Shown here: in pieces, positions 15,607-25,112 of the stretch
How positions within the stretch are numbered: position 1 is the first letter of the stretch
Layout: each line of letters begins with the position of its first letter
NCBI GenBank assembly: GCA_050260515.1
Contig: JBLNCI010000005.1
Span: 59,652-123,651 of the forward strand
DNA: 64,000 bases
Direction: 5' to 3'
Source: DATJIG01 sp050260515
GTDB taxonomy: Bacteria > Pseudomonadota > Alphaproteobacteria > SMXQ01
Program-made: the position numbers and the translations under genes
The notes under the pieces: model-generated
The model's database searches: none
Told to the model about the DNA's origin: nothing
Seen by the model: only the letters and a program-made list of their open reading frames with translations

Positions 15607-18603
15607 TTACGGCGCCGCGCGGGACGCGGTCTGCCCTCCCGCCGGTCGCTCGATCAACGCGTCGTACAGGCCGACCACTGCGGCCGCCGTGTCCTCCATC
15701 GCCGCCTTGAGGGCGGCGAAATCGCCGGTGCCGGTCGCGCGCGCCAGCACCGCCTTGAGCCCCTCGGGGGCCTCGTCCTCGCGGAAGGCCCCCTCGACCG
15801 TGAGCCGCAGCAGTCCCTGCAGCGTCCGCCACAGGCGCCCCGCGGTCCTCAGGGTCGTCGCGGCGTCGGAGGCGATCGCGCCCGCCGCCGCGAGCCTCTC
15901 GTAAGCGACCGCGGTCGACCCCGAGATCGCCTCGGGATGCCGCGCGGCCGCGACGAGAATCAGATACTGAGCGATGAATTCGACATCGACAAGGCCGCCG
16001 CGGCGGTATTTCACGTCCCAGGGCGACGAACCGGGATGCGCCTCGCGGATGCGCCGCCGCATGTCGGCGACGTCGGCCAGCACCCGGCCGGGGTCGCGCG
16101 GGCGCGACAGGATGTCCTCGACGGTGGCCGACAGACGCTCGACGAGCGCGGGATCGCCCGCCACCGCGCGCGCCCGGGTCAGGGCCATGTGCTCCCAGGT
16201 CCAGGCGCTCTCGGCATGGTAGCGGCGGAAGGCGTCGAGCGAGGCCGCGATCGGGCCGGCGTTGCCCGACGGCCGGAGCCGCATGTCGACCGCGAACAGC
16301 GTGCCCTCGGAGGTCGGCGCCGACAGCGCGCTGATCAACCGCTGGGCGAGCCGCGCGTAATACTGGCTGACGGCGAGGGGCTTGGCGCCGTCCGAGCGCT
16401 CGGCCGCGCCATCGGCGTCGTAGACGAACACGAGGTCGAGGTCGGAGCTCTCGGTCAGCTCGCGGCCTCCGAGCTTGCCCAGCGCCAGCACCGCGAAGGC
16501 GCCGCCCGGGACGCGGCCGTGGGTCCCCTCGAACGGCGCGCGCACGTCGCCGAGCAGGCGCCGGATCAGCACCTCGGCGGCGTCGGTCAGCGCCCGACCC
16601 GAGGCGTCGGCGTCGAGCATGCCGTTGAGCGTGAGGATCCCGATCTGGAACCGGAGGTCGTTGAGGAAGCGGCGCGCGATCTCGAGCGTGTCCTCGAAGT
16701 CGCGCGCCTGGGCGAGGCGCACGTCGAGCTCGCCCGCCATCTGCTCGGCGCTGGGCGGCGGCTCGAAGAAGCGGCCAGCGAGCACGCCGTCGAGCAGCGC
16801 GGGATTGCCGGCGAGGTAGGCGGCGAGCCGCGGCGCGGTGCCCATCACCGTCGCGACGAGGTCGAGGAGCTCGGGGTTGTTCTGGAACAGCGAGAACAGT
16901 TGCACGCCGGCCGGGAGCTGCTTCAGGAACGCGTCGAAGTTGAGGAACGCGGCGTCGGCGTTGGCGGTCTTGGCGAGCGACGACAGGAGCTTCGGCATCA
17001 GCTCCGTCAGCAGCTCGCGGGCGCGCGCCGAGCGCGTCGCGCGGTAGCGGCCGTGGTGCCAGCCGCGCACGACCGCCGAGACCGCGTGGCCGTCTTTGTA
17101 GCCCATCCCGGCGAGCGTCTTCAGTGTCTCGGGGTCGTCCTCGGTGCCGGTGAAGACCAGGCTTCCGCCGGCGGTGCCGAGCGGCGCCGATTCCTCGAAC
17201 AGCGCCGCGTAATGCCGCTCGACGCTCGACAGGTACTTCGTGAAGTCGGCGGCGAACGCTTCGGCGTCGGGATAGCCGAGGAACAGCGCGAGGTGGCGCA
17301 CGCCGTCCGGCGTCTCCGGCACGGTGTGGGTCTGGCGGTCGTCGATCATCTGCAGGCGATGCTCGACGCGGCGGAGGAAGTCGTAGGCGACGTGCAACTC
17401 GTCGGCGACCTCGCGCTTCACGCGACCCGCCGCGACCAGCGCCTCGAGCGCCGCCATCGTCGCCGGCGCCCGGAGCTTCGGCTCGCGTCCGCCCCAGATG
17501 AGCTGCTGGGTCTGGGCGAAGAACTCGATCTCGCGGATGCCGCCGCGGCCGAGCTTCACGTTGTGGCCGGCGACGCCGATCTCGGCGCCGCCCTTGTGGG
17601 CATTGATCTGCCGCTTGATCGAATGGATGTCCTGGATCGCGGCGAAGTCGAGCGACCTGCGCCAGATGAACGGCCTGAGGCTGGCGATGAAGGCCTCGCC
17701 CGACTCGCGGTCGCCGGCGATCGGGCGCGCCTTGATCATCGCCGCGCGCTCCCAGTTCTGTCCCATGCTCTCGTAGTAGGCCTCGGCGGCGAGCATCGAG
17801 ACGACGGGCGGCGTCGCGCCGGGATCGGGCCGCAGCCGCAGATCGGTGCGGAAGACGTAGCCGTGCTCGGTGCGCTCCTGCAGCAGCGCGACGAGCGCGT
17901 GGCTCATGCGCACGAACATCTGCTGCGCGCTCTGCCGCCCGGTGTAGCGGACCTTGTCGTCGTCGAAGAGCAGGAACAGGTCGACGTCGCTCGAGTAGTT
18001 GAGCTCGCGGCCGCCGAGCTTGCCGAGCCCGAGCACGACGAAGCCCGAGTCGCGCTCAGGATCCTCGACGTCCGGTACCGCGAGATCGCCGCGCGCGACG
18101 GCGGCGCGGAGCAGGTGGGCGACGGAGAGCTGGATGGTGCGATCGGCAAGGCGCGTCAGCGCGCCGGTGACGGACTCGAGCGGCCACAGCCCGAGGATGT
18201 CGGCGAGCGCCACGATCAGCGAAGCGCGGGCCTTGGCGATGCGCAGGCTGCGCGAGAGCTGCTTCCGCTCGGCGTCGCCGTCCTCGGCGCGCGCTTCCGC
18301 GGCTTCCTCGTCGAGGCGCGCGAGCGCCGCCTCGAACGCCTGCTCGGGGCCGTCGTCGAGGAGCGCGACCAGCGCGTCGGGGTGCGCAAGCGCCGTCTCG
18401 GTGAGGAACGGGCTGTTGCCGGCGATGGCGGCGATCAGCGCCCGCGAATCGTCGGATGCCAGCAGACGGTGCGCGACGGCGCGCGCGTACGGCTCGCCAT
18501 GGCTCGCCAGATCCTGCCAGCGCTCGACCCCGAGGCGCGCGCGATCGTCGTCCGCGGGGCGCGGCAGAGTCGAGCTATCCCCAAGGAATCGAAAGGTTTT
18601 CAT
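15607..18603 (-). CDS. glnE: bifunctional glutamine synthetase adenylyltransferase/deadenylyltransferase
   Basis: The 998-residue enzyme adds AMP to glutamine synthetase when nitrogen is plentiful and removes it by phosphorolysis when nitrogen is scarce, under PII control. Two nucleotidyltransferase domains are visible: GLGKLGGRELNYSSDVDLF (about 192-210, metal Asp pair D206/D208) for removal, and ALGKLGGRELTESSDLDLVF near residue 700 for addition. The partner motifs RGGIREIEFFAQ and RRGGLVDVEFIAQ follow each. The length is normal. It is divergent from the AsmA-like gene, with only 35 bp between the two start codons. bcp lies downstream on the same strand. Confidence 0.96.
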   Translation of the reverse strand: MKTFRFLGDSSTLPRPADDDRARLGVERWQDLASHGEPYARAVAHRLLASDDSRALIAAIAGNSPFLTETALAHPDALVALLDDGPEQAFEAALARLDEEAAEARAEDGDAERKQLSRSLRIAKARASLIVALADILGLWPLESVTGALTRLADRTIQLSVAHLLRAAVARGDLAVPDVEDPERDSGFVVLGLGKLGGRELNYSSDVDLFLLFDDDKVRYTGRQSAQQMFVRMSHALVALLQERTEHGYVFRTDLRLRPDPGATPPVVSMLAAEAYYESMGQNWERAAMIKARPIAGDRESGEAFIASLRPFIWRRSLDFAAIQDIHSIKRQINAHKGGAEIGVAGHNVKLGRGGIREIEFFAQTQQLIWGGREPKLRAPATMAALEALVAAGRVKREVADELHVAYDFLRRVEHRLQMIDDRQTHTVPETPDGVRHLALFLGYPDAEAFAADFTKYLSSVERHYAALFEESAPLGTAGGSLVFTGTEDDPETLKTLAGMGYKDGHAVSAVVRGWHHGRYRATRSARARELLTELMPKLLSSLAKTANADAAFLNFDAFLKQLPAGVQLFSLFQNNPELLDLVATVMGTAPRLAAYLAGNPALLDGVLAGRFFEPPPSAEQMAGELDVRLAQARDFEDTLEIARRFLNDLRFQIGILTLNGMLDADASGRALTDAAEVLIRRLLGDVRAPFEGTHGRVPGGAFAVLALGKLGGRELTESSDLDLVFVYDADGAAERSDGAKPLAVSQYYARLAQRLISALSAPTSEGTLFAVDMRLRPSGNAGPIAASLDAFRRYHAESAWTWEHMALTRARAVAGDPALVERLSATVEDILSRPRDPGRVLADVADMRRRIREAHPGSSPWDVKYRRGGLVDVEFIAQYLILVAAARHPEAISGSTAVAYERLAAAGAIASDAATTLRTAGRLWRTLQGLLRLTVEGAFREDEAPEGLKAVLARATGTGDFAALKAAMEDTAAAVVGLYDALIERPAGGQTASRAAP

Positions 18604-18638
18604 GTTGCGCGGCGGGCATTTTCGCTAAAACTGCCGCC

Positions 18639-21600
18639 ATGCGCGAACAAAATCCGACGGGACCCGGGCAGGACCCTCAGCGGCCGCGACTGAGGCTGCG
18701 GCGGCATCACCTGCACCGCGCGACGCGCATCGCTATGGAGGGGTTCGCGGTCGCCGCGGCCGGGCTCATCATCCTCGTCGCGATCTTCGCGGTCCGCCTG
18801 TCGCAAGGTCCGATCGAGCTCAACGCGCTGTCGCCGACCCTGGCGCAGGCGTTGAAGGCGCTCGATCCCGAGGCCGACATCACGATCGGCGAGACCGTCG
18901 TGCTGTGGTCTGACGTGCGCGACACCGTCCAGCTCCAGGCGCGCGATGTCCGCGTCCGCGGCGCCGCCGGCGACGAGCGTGCCAATATTCCGGAGCTGTC
19001 GGTGTCGCTGTCGATCCCGGCGCTGCTGCACGGCCTGCTCGCGCCGTCGGCGCTCGAGGTCTACGGCCTCCACCTGACGCTGATCCGCGACACCGACGGC
19101 AAGATCCATTTCGGCGCCGCGACGCCGCCGGCCGAGGAGGCGGAGCAGCCGAACCCGGCGCTGTCCGGGGAGGCGGTCGACGTCCTTCTCTCGCTGTTCA
19201 CGGGTGCGCCGGATCCGACCGTGCGCTCGAGCTTCCTCAGGCGGGCGAGCGTGGTCGACGCCGCCTTCACGCTCGACGACCGCAAGACCGGGCGCGTCTG
19301 GCGCGCGCCCGAGGCGCATCTCTCGATCGTGCGCGACAGAGCCGGGACGGAAGGTCGCGCGTCGCTCGTGCTCGACCTCAACGGCGAGCATCCGCGTGCG
19401 GACGTCGTGGTCCGCTACCGGCCCGGCGACGACGCGGTCGCGGTCGACGCGTCGATCCGCGAACTCGCTCCGGCGACCATCGCGGCGGTCGCCGCCGAAC
19501 CGATCCTGGCGCCGCTCGGCACGCTCGACGCGCCGGTCACGGCCCGCGCGCGCGGCTCCGTCGCGCTCGACGGCACGGTCCGGAGCGTCGCCGTCGCCGC
19601 CGACGTCGGCGCGGGGCGTATCGTCTACAAGCGCGCCGGACTGGGCGGCGACGACGAGGGGCTGCCGATCAACAGCGCCCACGTCGAGGCGGACCTGTCG
19701 GAGATGCTCGACCGCGTCGCCATCCGCCGCCTCGATCTCGATCTCGACGGCGCCAAGCTCGCGCTCAGCGGCGAATCGACGCTGGGGGGCGATCCCGAGG
19801 CCCATATCGTCGTCGAGACCGCGTCGCTGCCGGTGCCGACGCTGGTGCGCTACTGGCCGCCCGAGGTCGCCCACAACGCCCGCGACTGGCTCGCGGAGAA
19901 TCTCGAGGCCGGGGTCGGCGAGGACGCGCGCTTCGACGTGCGACTCGGGCCTGTCGGCGCGGACAAGCGCTTCGACATCCAGTCGCTCGACGGCAAGTTC
20001 CGCTTCCGCGACATCTCGGTCGCGTACTTCCGCCCGCTGCCGAACGCGCGCCAGCTCGCGGGCACCGCGACGATGACCGCCGACGCGCTCACCTTCAGCG
20101 TCGCCGCCGGAACGATCGACAAGGTGCGGATCACCGGCGCGACGGTGAAGGTCAATGGTCTCGACGTCCGCGATCAGGACGTCGTCGTCGACGCCACGGC
20201 CGAAGGGCCGCTCGACAGCATCTTCGGCATCCTCGACAGCCCCCGCCTCGGCTTCATCAGCCAGATCGGCGTCGATCCCAAGGCGGTGAGCGGCGACACG
20301 GCGTCGCGAATCCACATCGCGGTCCCGCTCGAGAACCACGTCGAGTTCTCCGACGTGCATCTCAAGGTCGCCGCCAACGTCCGCGGGGTGACGATCCCGA
20401 AGATCGCGCTGGGCCTCGACGTCGTCGACGCCGAGGGCATGGTCCTCGCCGACGGCAACGGCGTGTCCGTCACCGGAACCGGCAAGGTCGCGGGCAACGA
20501 CGCCGAGTTCGCGTTCAACGAGAACTTCGAGGGCGGGCCGGGCTTCAAGCGCCGGGTGTGGGTGCGCGGCACGCTCGATGAGGCCGCGCGCGAGACCATC
20601 GGGATATCGCTCGCGCCGTATCTCACGGGGCCGGCGGGATTTGAGGCGGTGATCGTGCAGCCCGACGCCACGCGAACCAGCATCGAGGCGATTGCCGATC
20701 TCACGCCGTCGACGATGACGTTCTCCGACTTCGGCTGGGGCAAGGATCCCGATGAGCGCGCGACCGCGACGCTGCGGGCGACGCTCGCGAACGACCGGCT
20801 CGCGTCGATCGACCTGCTCGAGGTCCGCGCCCACGATCTCACCGCCACGGGCCGCATCGGGTTCGCCGCCGACGGCTCGACCATCGCCTCGGCGTCGCTG
20901 CCGCGGCTGGCCTACGGCGGGGACAGCGACATCTACGTCGATGCGGTGCGCTCGCCGACGACCGGCACCTACGACATCCGCGTCGGCGGCCCCAAGCTCG
21001 ATGTCGAGCCGCTGCTCGATGTCGGCGACAGCGGGGCCAAGGAAGGGTCGCCGATGATCGTCGACGTCGCCGTCGGCTACGCCCGGCTCGGCGAAGGCGG
21101 CGGCGTGACGGGCGTCACCGCCCACCTCGAGCGCGACCGCAAGCGCTGGCACACCATGGAGATCGACGCCGGGCTCGAATCGGCGCGGCCGGTGACGGTG
21201 CGCATGGCGCCCGAGGGGCAAGGGCGGACGTTCTCGGTGTCGTCCAGCGACGCCGGCAACGTCTTGAAGGCGCTCGACGTCAGCCCCAACGTGCGCGGCG
21301 GACGGCTCAACCTCAACGGGCGCTACGACGACAGCGATCCCAAGTCGCCGTTCAAGGGCAAGCTCGAGATGCGCGACTTCCGCCTCGAGGGCGCGCCGCT
21401 GCTCGCGAAGGTGCTGTCGGTCGCGTCGCTGACCGGCATCCTCGACGTGCTGCGCGGGCAGGGCATCGACTTCTCGCGCTTCGACGCCAACATCACGTTC
21501 GTCGACGGCGCGGTCTACACCGACGATCTGCTCGCCCATGGCCCGGCGCTCGGCTTCACCGGCAAGGGCAACGTCAGCCTCAAGGACAAGACGATCGACC

Positions 21601-21971
21601 TTCAGGGCACGATCGTGCCCGCGTACTCGCTCAACTCGGTGCTCGGCAACATCCCGCTGCTCGGCCCGATCCTCACCCAGGGCGGCGGCGTCTTCGCCGC
21701 GAATTACCGCATGCGCGGCTCGGTCGACAATCCCGAGGTGACCGTCAATCCGTTGTCGACGTTGGCGCCGAGCTTCCTGCGCAACCTGTTCAACATCTTC
21801 CAGGCGCCGGCGCAGAGCGCGCCGAGCGAATCGCCCGCGCCGCCGACCGCGCCGCAGGAACCGGCGCCGCAAGGGAACACGCCGCAGCAAAGCGCTCCGC
21901 AACAGGGCGCTCCACAGGAAGCGGCGCCCCCGCAGCCCACGCCCGCCGAACCGCCGTCCACGGCTCAGTAG
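18639..21971 (+). CDS. AsmA/YhdP-like envelope protein (DUF3971-type)
   Basis: A 1110-residue protein anchored by one N-terminal helix (about 36-57, MEGFAVAAAGLIILVAIFAV) with a very long beta-rich periplasmic part. The C-terminal AsmA region (LNGRYDDSDPKSPFKGKLEM, VSLKDKTIDLQGTIVPAYSL) resembles YhdP and related proteins thought to bridge inner and outer membranes for phospholipid transport. The last 60 residues are low-complexity Pro/Gln/Ala. The open frame begins further upstream inside glnE. The ATG at 18639 (MREQNPTGPG) is the first one outside it and leads into the basic segment before the helix. Confidence 0.8.
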   Translation: MREQNPTGPGQDPQRPRLRLRRHHLHRATRIAMEGFAVAAAGLIILVAIFAVRLSQGPIELNALSPTLAQALKALDPEADITIGETVVLWSDVRDTVQLQARDVRVRGAAGDERANIPELSVSLSIPALLHGLLAPSALEVYGLHLTLIRDTDGKIHFGAATPPAEEAEQPNPALSGEAVDVLLSLFTGAPDPTVRSSFLRRASVVDAAFTLDDRKTGRVWRAPEAHLSIVRDRAGTEGRASLVLDLNGEHPRADVVVRYRPGDDAVAVDASIRELAPATIAAVAAEPILAPLGTLDAPVTARARGSVALDGTVRSVAVAADVGAGRIVYKRAGLGGDDEGLPINSAHVEADLSEMLDRVAIRRLDLDLDGAKLALSGESTLGGDPEAHIVVETASLPVPTLVRYWPPEVAHNARDWLAENLEAGVGEDARFDVRLGPVGADKRFDIQSLDGKFRFRDISVAYFRPLPNARQLAGTATMTADALTFSVAAGTIDKVRITGATVKVNGLDVRDQDVVVDATAEGPLDSIFGILDSPRLGFISQIGVDPKAVSGDTASRIHIAVPLENHVEFSDVHLKVAANVRGVTIPKIALGLDVVDAEGMVLADGNGVSVTGTGKVAGNDAEFAFNENFEGGPGFKRRVWVRGTLDEAARETIGISLAPYLTGPAGFEAVIVQPDATRTSIEAIADLTPSTMTFSDFGWGKDPDERATATLRATLANDRLASIDLLEVRAHDLTATGRIGFAADGSTIASASLPRLAYGGDSDIYVDAVRSPTTGTYDIRVGGPKLDVEPLLDVGDSGAKEGSPMIVDVAVGYARLGEGGGVTGVTAHLERDRKRWHTMEIDAGLESARPVTVRMAPEGQGRTFSVSSSDAGNVLKALDVSPNVRGGRLNLNGRYDDSDPKSPFKGKLEMRDFRLEGAPLLAKVLSVASLTGILDVLRGQGIDFSRFDANITFVDGAVYTDDLLAHGPALGFTGKGNVSLKDKTIDLQGTIVPAYSLNSVLGNIPLLGPILTQGGGVFAANYRMRGSVDNPEVTVNPLSTLAPSFLRNLFNIFQAPAQSAPSESPAPPTAPQEPAPQGNTPQQSAPQQGAPQEAAPPQPTPAEPPSTAQ

Positions 21972-22115
21972 CGCCTCGCTTCGACTTCTCCCGAAAATTG
22001 AGCGAAATCATACGGCCGCTTAACAGCGCCGTAACTTGGCCACGGGATCGTCACACTCGTGCCAAAAAGCCAAGCGCAACCTAGCGGCGCGTTTTCATTG
22101 TGTGGGGTGAGGGGA

Positions 22116-22634
22116 ATGATCCGACCGAAAGCAAAGCTCCGCTGCGCTCCGGCGCTCGTCGTCGCTGCATCGCTGCTGCTGCCGCTCGCCGGCTGCGCCG
22201 GCGCCGGAATGGCGGTGGCGAGCGCGGGCGCCGGCGTCGCCATGGGCACCGGCGTCGACTACACGCTCAACGGCATCGCCTTCAAGACATTCACGGCACC
22301 GATCGACGAGGTCAAGGTCGCGACCCGCCGCGGTCTCGACAACATGGGCATCGAGATCACCAAGGACGAGGCGTCGGAGAAGGGCTGGCGCTTCGAGGCC
22401 ATCGCCAACAGCCGCGAGGTCGGCATCGAGCTCCAGGAGCTGACGCCGAAGACGACCCGCATCCGCGTCGTCGCCGAGGACGGCATCTTCTTCAAGGACA
22501 AGGCGACCGAGACCGAGATCATCTTCCAGACCGCCGACGCCCTCGATCATCCGAAGCCGACGCAGACGGCGAAGAAGCCGCCGAAGCCGCCGGTCAAGCC
22601 GAAGGTCGCGCCGGTGAAGGACGCATCGCGCTGA
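22116..22634 (+). CDS. DUF3568-type lipoprotein
   Basis: A product of 172 residues. The signal ends in the lipobox LAGC (LLLPLAGCAGAG), so it should be lipid-anchored. The mature part shows DEVKVATRRGLDNMGIEIT and TTRIRVVAEDGIFFKDKATE, the pattern of DUF3568, a family of unknown function. The last 25 residues are Lys/Pro-rich, as if to contact peptidoglycan. I start at the ATG at 22116 after gtgagggg. The frame is open 19 codons further. It is followed after 22 bp by the Thr-rich exported protein. Confidence 0.75.
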   Translation: MIRPKAKLRCAPALVVAASLLLPLAGCAGAGMAVASAGAGVAMGTGVDYTLNGIAFKTFTAPIDEVKVATRRGLDNMGIEITKDEASEKGWRFEAIANSREVGIELQELTPKTTRIRVVAEDGIFFKDKATETEIIFQTADALDHPKPTQTAKKPPKPPVKPKVAPVKDASR

Positions 22635-22656
22635 TCAACCCACAGTGGAGGACATC

Positions 22657-23415
22657 ATGAAGAAGATTGCTCTGCTCGGCGCCGCCGGCGTCATCGGCCT
22701 GTCGGGCATCGCAGCGGCCCAGACCGCGACGACCACCGGCACGACCACTGGCACGACCACCGGCACGACGGCCGGGACGACGCCCACGACCGGCACCACC
22801 ACGACGACCACCACCTCGACCGCCGGCGCCTACGACAAGCTGTCGCCCGGCAACAAGTCGATCGTCGACGCGCTGTATCAGGCTCAGACGCAGCCCGCGG
22901 TCACGACCACGACCGGAGGGACCACCGCGGGCGGGACCACCACGACCACCACCGTCAAGGCGCCGCTCACCCGCGACCAGATCGCGGCGATGGGGCCGGG
23001 CAAGGGCGGCGAGGGCTGGGGCAAGGTGTTCCAGGACATGAAGGCCGCCGGCTACACCGACGCCAAGAACCTCGGCGAGGTCGTCAGCGGCTATCACCAC
23101 GACGCGAACGCCGACCGCCGCGGCGACACGACTGCCTCGGGCGCGACGACTTCGTCGACGAGCACGCGCTCGTCGACGTCGGAACGCAGCGGCGGCAAGT
23201 ACGTCCGCGACGACAGCAGCCTCAACATCACCACCGGCCGCGGCGCGACCGAGACCGCCGCCCGCGGCAACGACGGCGGCTCGCCGAAGTCGGGGAGCGG
23301 CTCCAATGCCGGCCGCTCGTCGTCGCACACGAACTCGGTGTCCCACGGCAGCTTTGGGGGCGGCAACTCGGGTGGCAGTTCGGGCTCCCACGGCGGCGGC
23401 CAGGGCAAGCACTAG
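22657..23415 (+). CDS. exported Thr/Ser/Gly-rich low-complexity protein
   Basis: A product of 252 residues: signal peptide MKKIALLGAAGVIGLSGIAAA with cleavage near AAAQ, then a Thr-rich stretch built of TTTG-type repeats. A short ordered core (YDKLSPGNKSIVDALYQAQ; MGPGKGGEGWGKVFQDMKAA) resembles small exported alphaproteobacterial proteins. A Ser/Thr/Arg segment and a Gly/Ser tail (GSFGGGNSGGSSGS) follow. ATG at 22657 with GGAG six bases upstream. Function unknown. The composition suggests an extended, possibly surface-exposed chain. Confidence 0.65.
   Translation: MKKIALLGAAGVIGLSGIAAAQTATTTGTTTGTTTGTTAGTTPTTGTTTTTTTSTAGAYDKLSPGNKSIVDALYQAQTQPAVTTTTGGTTAGGTTTTTTVKAPLTRDQIAAMGPGKGGEGWGKVFQDMKAAGYTDAKNLGEVVSGYHHDANADRRGDTTASGATTSSTSTRSSTSERSGGKYVRDDSSLNITTGRGATETAARGNDGGSPKSGSGSNAGRSSSHTNSVSHGSFGGGNSGGSSGSHGGGQGKH
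22733..22830 (+). repeat. imperfect 12-bp tandem repeat coding Thr-Gly
   Basis: Repeats of the form ggcacgaccacy inside the coding sequence give the run TTTGTTTGTTTG and later T-runs. Copy number could vary by slippage without changing the frame. Confidence 0.6.
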
Positions 23416-23428
23416 CAGTTCAGTACGG

Positions 23429-23458
23429 AAGGCCCGGGTCGCGCGAGGCCCGGGCCTT
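23429..23458 (+). terminator. hairpin after the Thr-rich protein gene
   Basis: A 10-bp perfect stem, aaggcccggg / cccgggcctt, with a 10-base loop, 13 bases after the stop. No clear T-run, so efficiency is uncertain. Confidence 0.5.
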
Positions 23459-23510
23459 CGCTTACCCGCCGCGTTGCGATTGCGGCGGCTTTTCGAGTGG
23501 AGTACCCAGC

Positions 23511-24125
23511 ATGATCAAGAAGACGATTGCCGCGCTCCTCGCGACGGTCATTGCCGCGCCGTACGCCTACGCCGATCCGCCGCCGTGGGCGCCGGCCCAC
23601 GGCTGGCGCGAGAAGCACGATCATCACGAGCATCACCGCGACGAGTATTACGAGGCGCGCATCTACCAGCCGATGGTCGCCATGCCGTGGCGCGGCGAAT
23701 CGCCGGCGCCCTACGGCATCGATCACGGCACGTGCCGCCGCGATCTGCTCGGCGCGGTTCTGGGCGGTGGCACCGGCGCGCTCCTCGGCTCCACCATCGG
23801 CGAGGGCACTGGCAAGCTCGTCGCGGTGGCGGGCGGTGCGATCCTCGGCGTGCTCGCCGGCGGCGCGATCGGACGCTCGATGGACGAGGTCGACCAGAAC
23901 TGTATCGGACAGGCGCTCGAGCACGCGCCGAACGGGCAGCGGATCGCCTGGAGCAGTCCCGACGGCGGTCCCGCGTACACCGTCGTGCCGATGCAGACCT
24001 ACGCAATGCCCGACGGTCGCTACTGCCGCGAGTACACGACGAACGCGCGCATCGGCGGCCGGACCCAGCAGACCTACGGCCGGGCGTGCCGTCAGCCGGA
24101 CGGTTCGTGGCAGATCGTGAACTGA
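23511..24125 (+). CDS. exported glycine-zipper protein, 17-kDa surface-antigen type
   Basis: A product of 204 residues with a signal peptide (MIKKTIAALLATVIAAPYAYA), a His-rich mature start (EKHDHHEHHRDEYY), and a glycine-zipper two-helix segment at about 80-122 (LLGAVLGGGTGALLGSTIG, AVAGGAILGVLAGGAIGRSM). A C-terminal domain with conserved Cys and Tyr (DGRYCREYTT, YGRACRQPDGSWQIV) is like rickettsial 17-kDa-antigen relatives. The glycine zipper inserts into or packs against membrane. No lipobox is seen. The His cluster could bind metal. Confidence 0.75.
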   Translation: MIKKTIAALLATVIAAPYAYADPPPWAPAHGWREKHDHHEHHRDEYYEARIYQPMVAMPWRGESPAPYGIDHGTCRRDLLGAVLGGGTGALLGSTIGEGTGKLVAVAGGAILGVLAGGAIGRSMDEVDQNCIGQALEHAPNGQRIAWSSPDGGPAYTVVPMQTYAMPDGRYCREYTTNARIGGRTQQTYGRACRQPDGSWQIVN

Positions 24126-24165
24126 CGCCGGCCGGATCGCCGCAGCGATCGAGAAGGAGGAGACG

Positions 24166-24582
24166 ATGCTGAAGACGTTGATCGTGGCCGCCGCCTGCGC
24201 AGTGTGCGCGTCCGCGGCGCTCGCCGATCCGCCTCCGGGCAAGGGCCGGGGGCATGGCGGCCCCGCCGTCCGCGAGACCGACTCGTCCGCCGTCGAGATC
24301 GGGCTCAGCGTCGTGTTCACGGCGGCCGAGCGCGCCACCATCGGGCAATACTTCGAGCAGCACCGCTACGGCATGCAGCCGTTGCCGCCGGGCATCGCGA
24401 AGAACGTCGCCCGCGGCAAGCCTCTGCCGCCGGGCATCGCCAAGAAGGCGCTGCCGGGCGACCTCGCCGCCGCGTTGCCGCGGCGGGCGGGCTACGACTA
24501 CGTCGTCGCGGGCTCCGACGTGCTGCTGGTCGAGGTCGCGACCAATGTCGTCACCGACGTGCTGCGCGGCGTGGTGCGGTAG
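24166..24582 (+). CDS. CigR/RcnB-like exported protein
   Basis: A product of 138 residues with a signal peptide (LIVAAACAVCASAALA) and a mature part containing the duplicated motif LPPGIAKNVARGKPLPPGIA. This motif is shared with CigR, a Salmonella anti-virulence protein, and with RcnB-type periplasmic proteins. The C-terminus (YDYVVAGSDVLLVEVATNVV) matches the same group. Strong Shine-Dalgarno sequence (aaggagga) before the ATG. It follows the glycine-zipper gene after 40 bp and may be co-transcribed. The molecular role is not known. Confidence 0.7.
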   Translation: MLKTLIVAAACAVCASAALADPPPGKGRGHGGPAVRETDSSAVEIGLSVVFTAAERATIGQYFEQHRYGMQPLPPGIAKNVARGKPLPPGIAKKALPGDLAAALPRRAGYDYVVAGSDVLLVEVATNVVTDVLRGVVR

Positions 24583-24609
24583 GCGCAAGCACGCAGAGCC
24601 TTGTTGTTC

Positions 24610-24683
24610 GTCATACCCGCGTAAGCGAGTTTCCAGAGTTTCTTTGCGTCAGAAGACTGGATTCCCGCGTGCGCGGGAATGAC
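24610..24683. repeat. REP-like palindromic element, copy A
   Basis: gtcatacccgcgtaagcg ... ccagagtttctt ... ctggattcccgcg ... cgcgggaatgac. The outer halves are inverted copies around a central ccagagtttctt core. It shares the core and right end with the element at 25113-25190, and the two flank the DUF1272 gene. Confidence 0.65.
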
Positions 24684-24786
24684 GGTGGTGACACGCCGCC
24701 TTATACGTTCGCTCTCCATCGCCGCTGCGGCTACAGTCGCGGCCGCGCGGGGTGCCCGCGCGACTTCCACGTCGATGGAGAGCGAC

Positions 24787-25098
24787 ATGGCGTTGCAGCT
24801 TCGTCCCAATTGCGAGTGGTGCGACAAGGACCTGCCGCCGGCCGCGACCGACGCGCGGATCTGCTCGTACGAGTGCACCTTCTGCGCCGAGTGCGTGGAG
24901 AGCCATCTCCACAACGTCTGCCCCAACTGCGGCGGCGGGTTCGTGCCGAGGCCGATCCGTCCGGCGACGGAGTGGCGGCCGGGGCTGTCGGTGGCCAAGC
25001 GCCCGCCCTCGACCGAGCGCGTGCGTCTGTCCTACAGCCTCGACGACATCGCCGCGCACTCGGCGCGCATCCGAGATATCCCGCCGGAGAGGCGGTGA
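24787..25098 (+). CDS. DUF1272-family Cys-rich zinc-binding protein
   Basis: A product of 103 residues. The first 60 carry a treble-clef-like set of cysteines: CEWC, ICSYECTFCAECVE, CPNCGGGF. This is the DUF1272 pattern and probably binds two zinc ions. The rest (WRPGLSVAKRPPSTERV) is unstructured-looking. I start at the ATG at 24787, which has GGAG six bases upstream. The frame is open 36 codons further, into a repeat element. Role unknown. It stands alone between two REP-like elements. Confidence 0.8.
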   Translation: MALQLRPNCEWCDKDLPPAATDARICSYECTFCAECVESHLHNVCPNCGGGFVPRPIRPATEWRPGLSVAKRPPSTERVRLSYSLDDIAAHSARIRDIPPERR

Positions 25099-25112
25099 GT
25101 TCAGCGTGGCGT

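Noticed and set aside
15109..18693. A 1194-codon plus-strand open frame opposite glnE
   Set aside because: Antisense shadow of glnE; its product is Arg/Ala/Leu/Val low complexity and has no motif, while glnE has every family block.
18600..21902. A 1100-codon minus-strand open frame opposite the AsmA-like gene
   Set aside because: Same effect; the plus-strand frame has a membrane anchor and AsmA blocks, the minus frame nothing.
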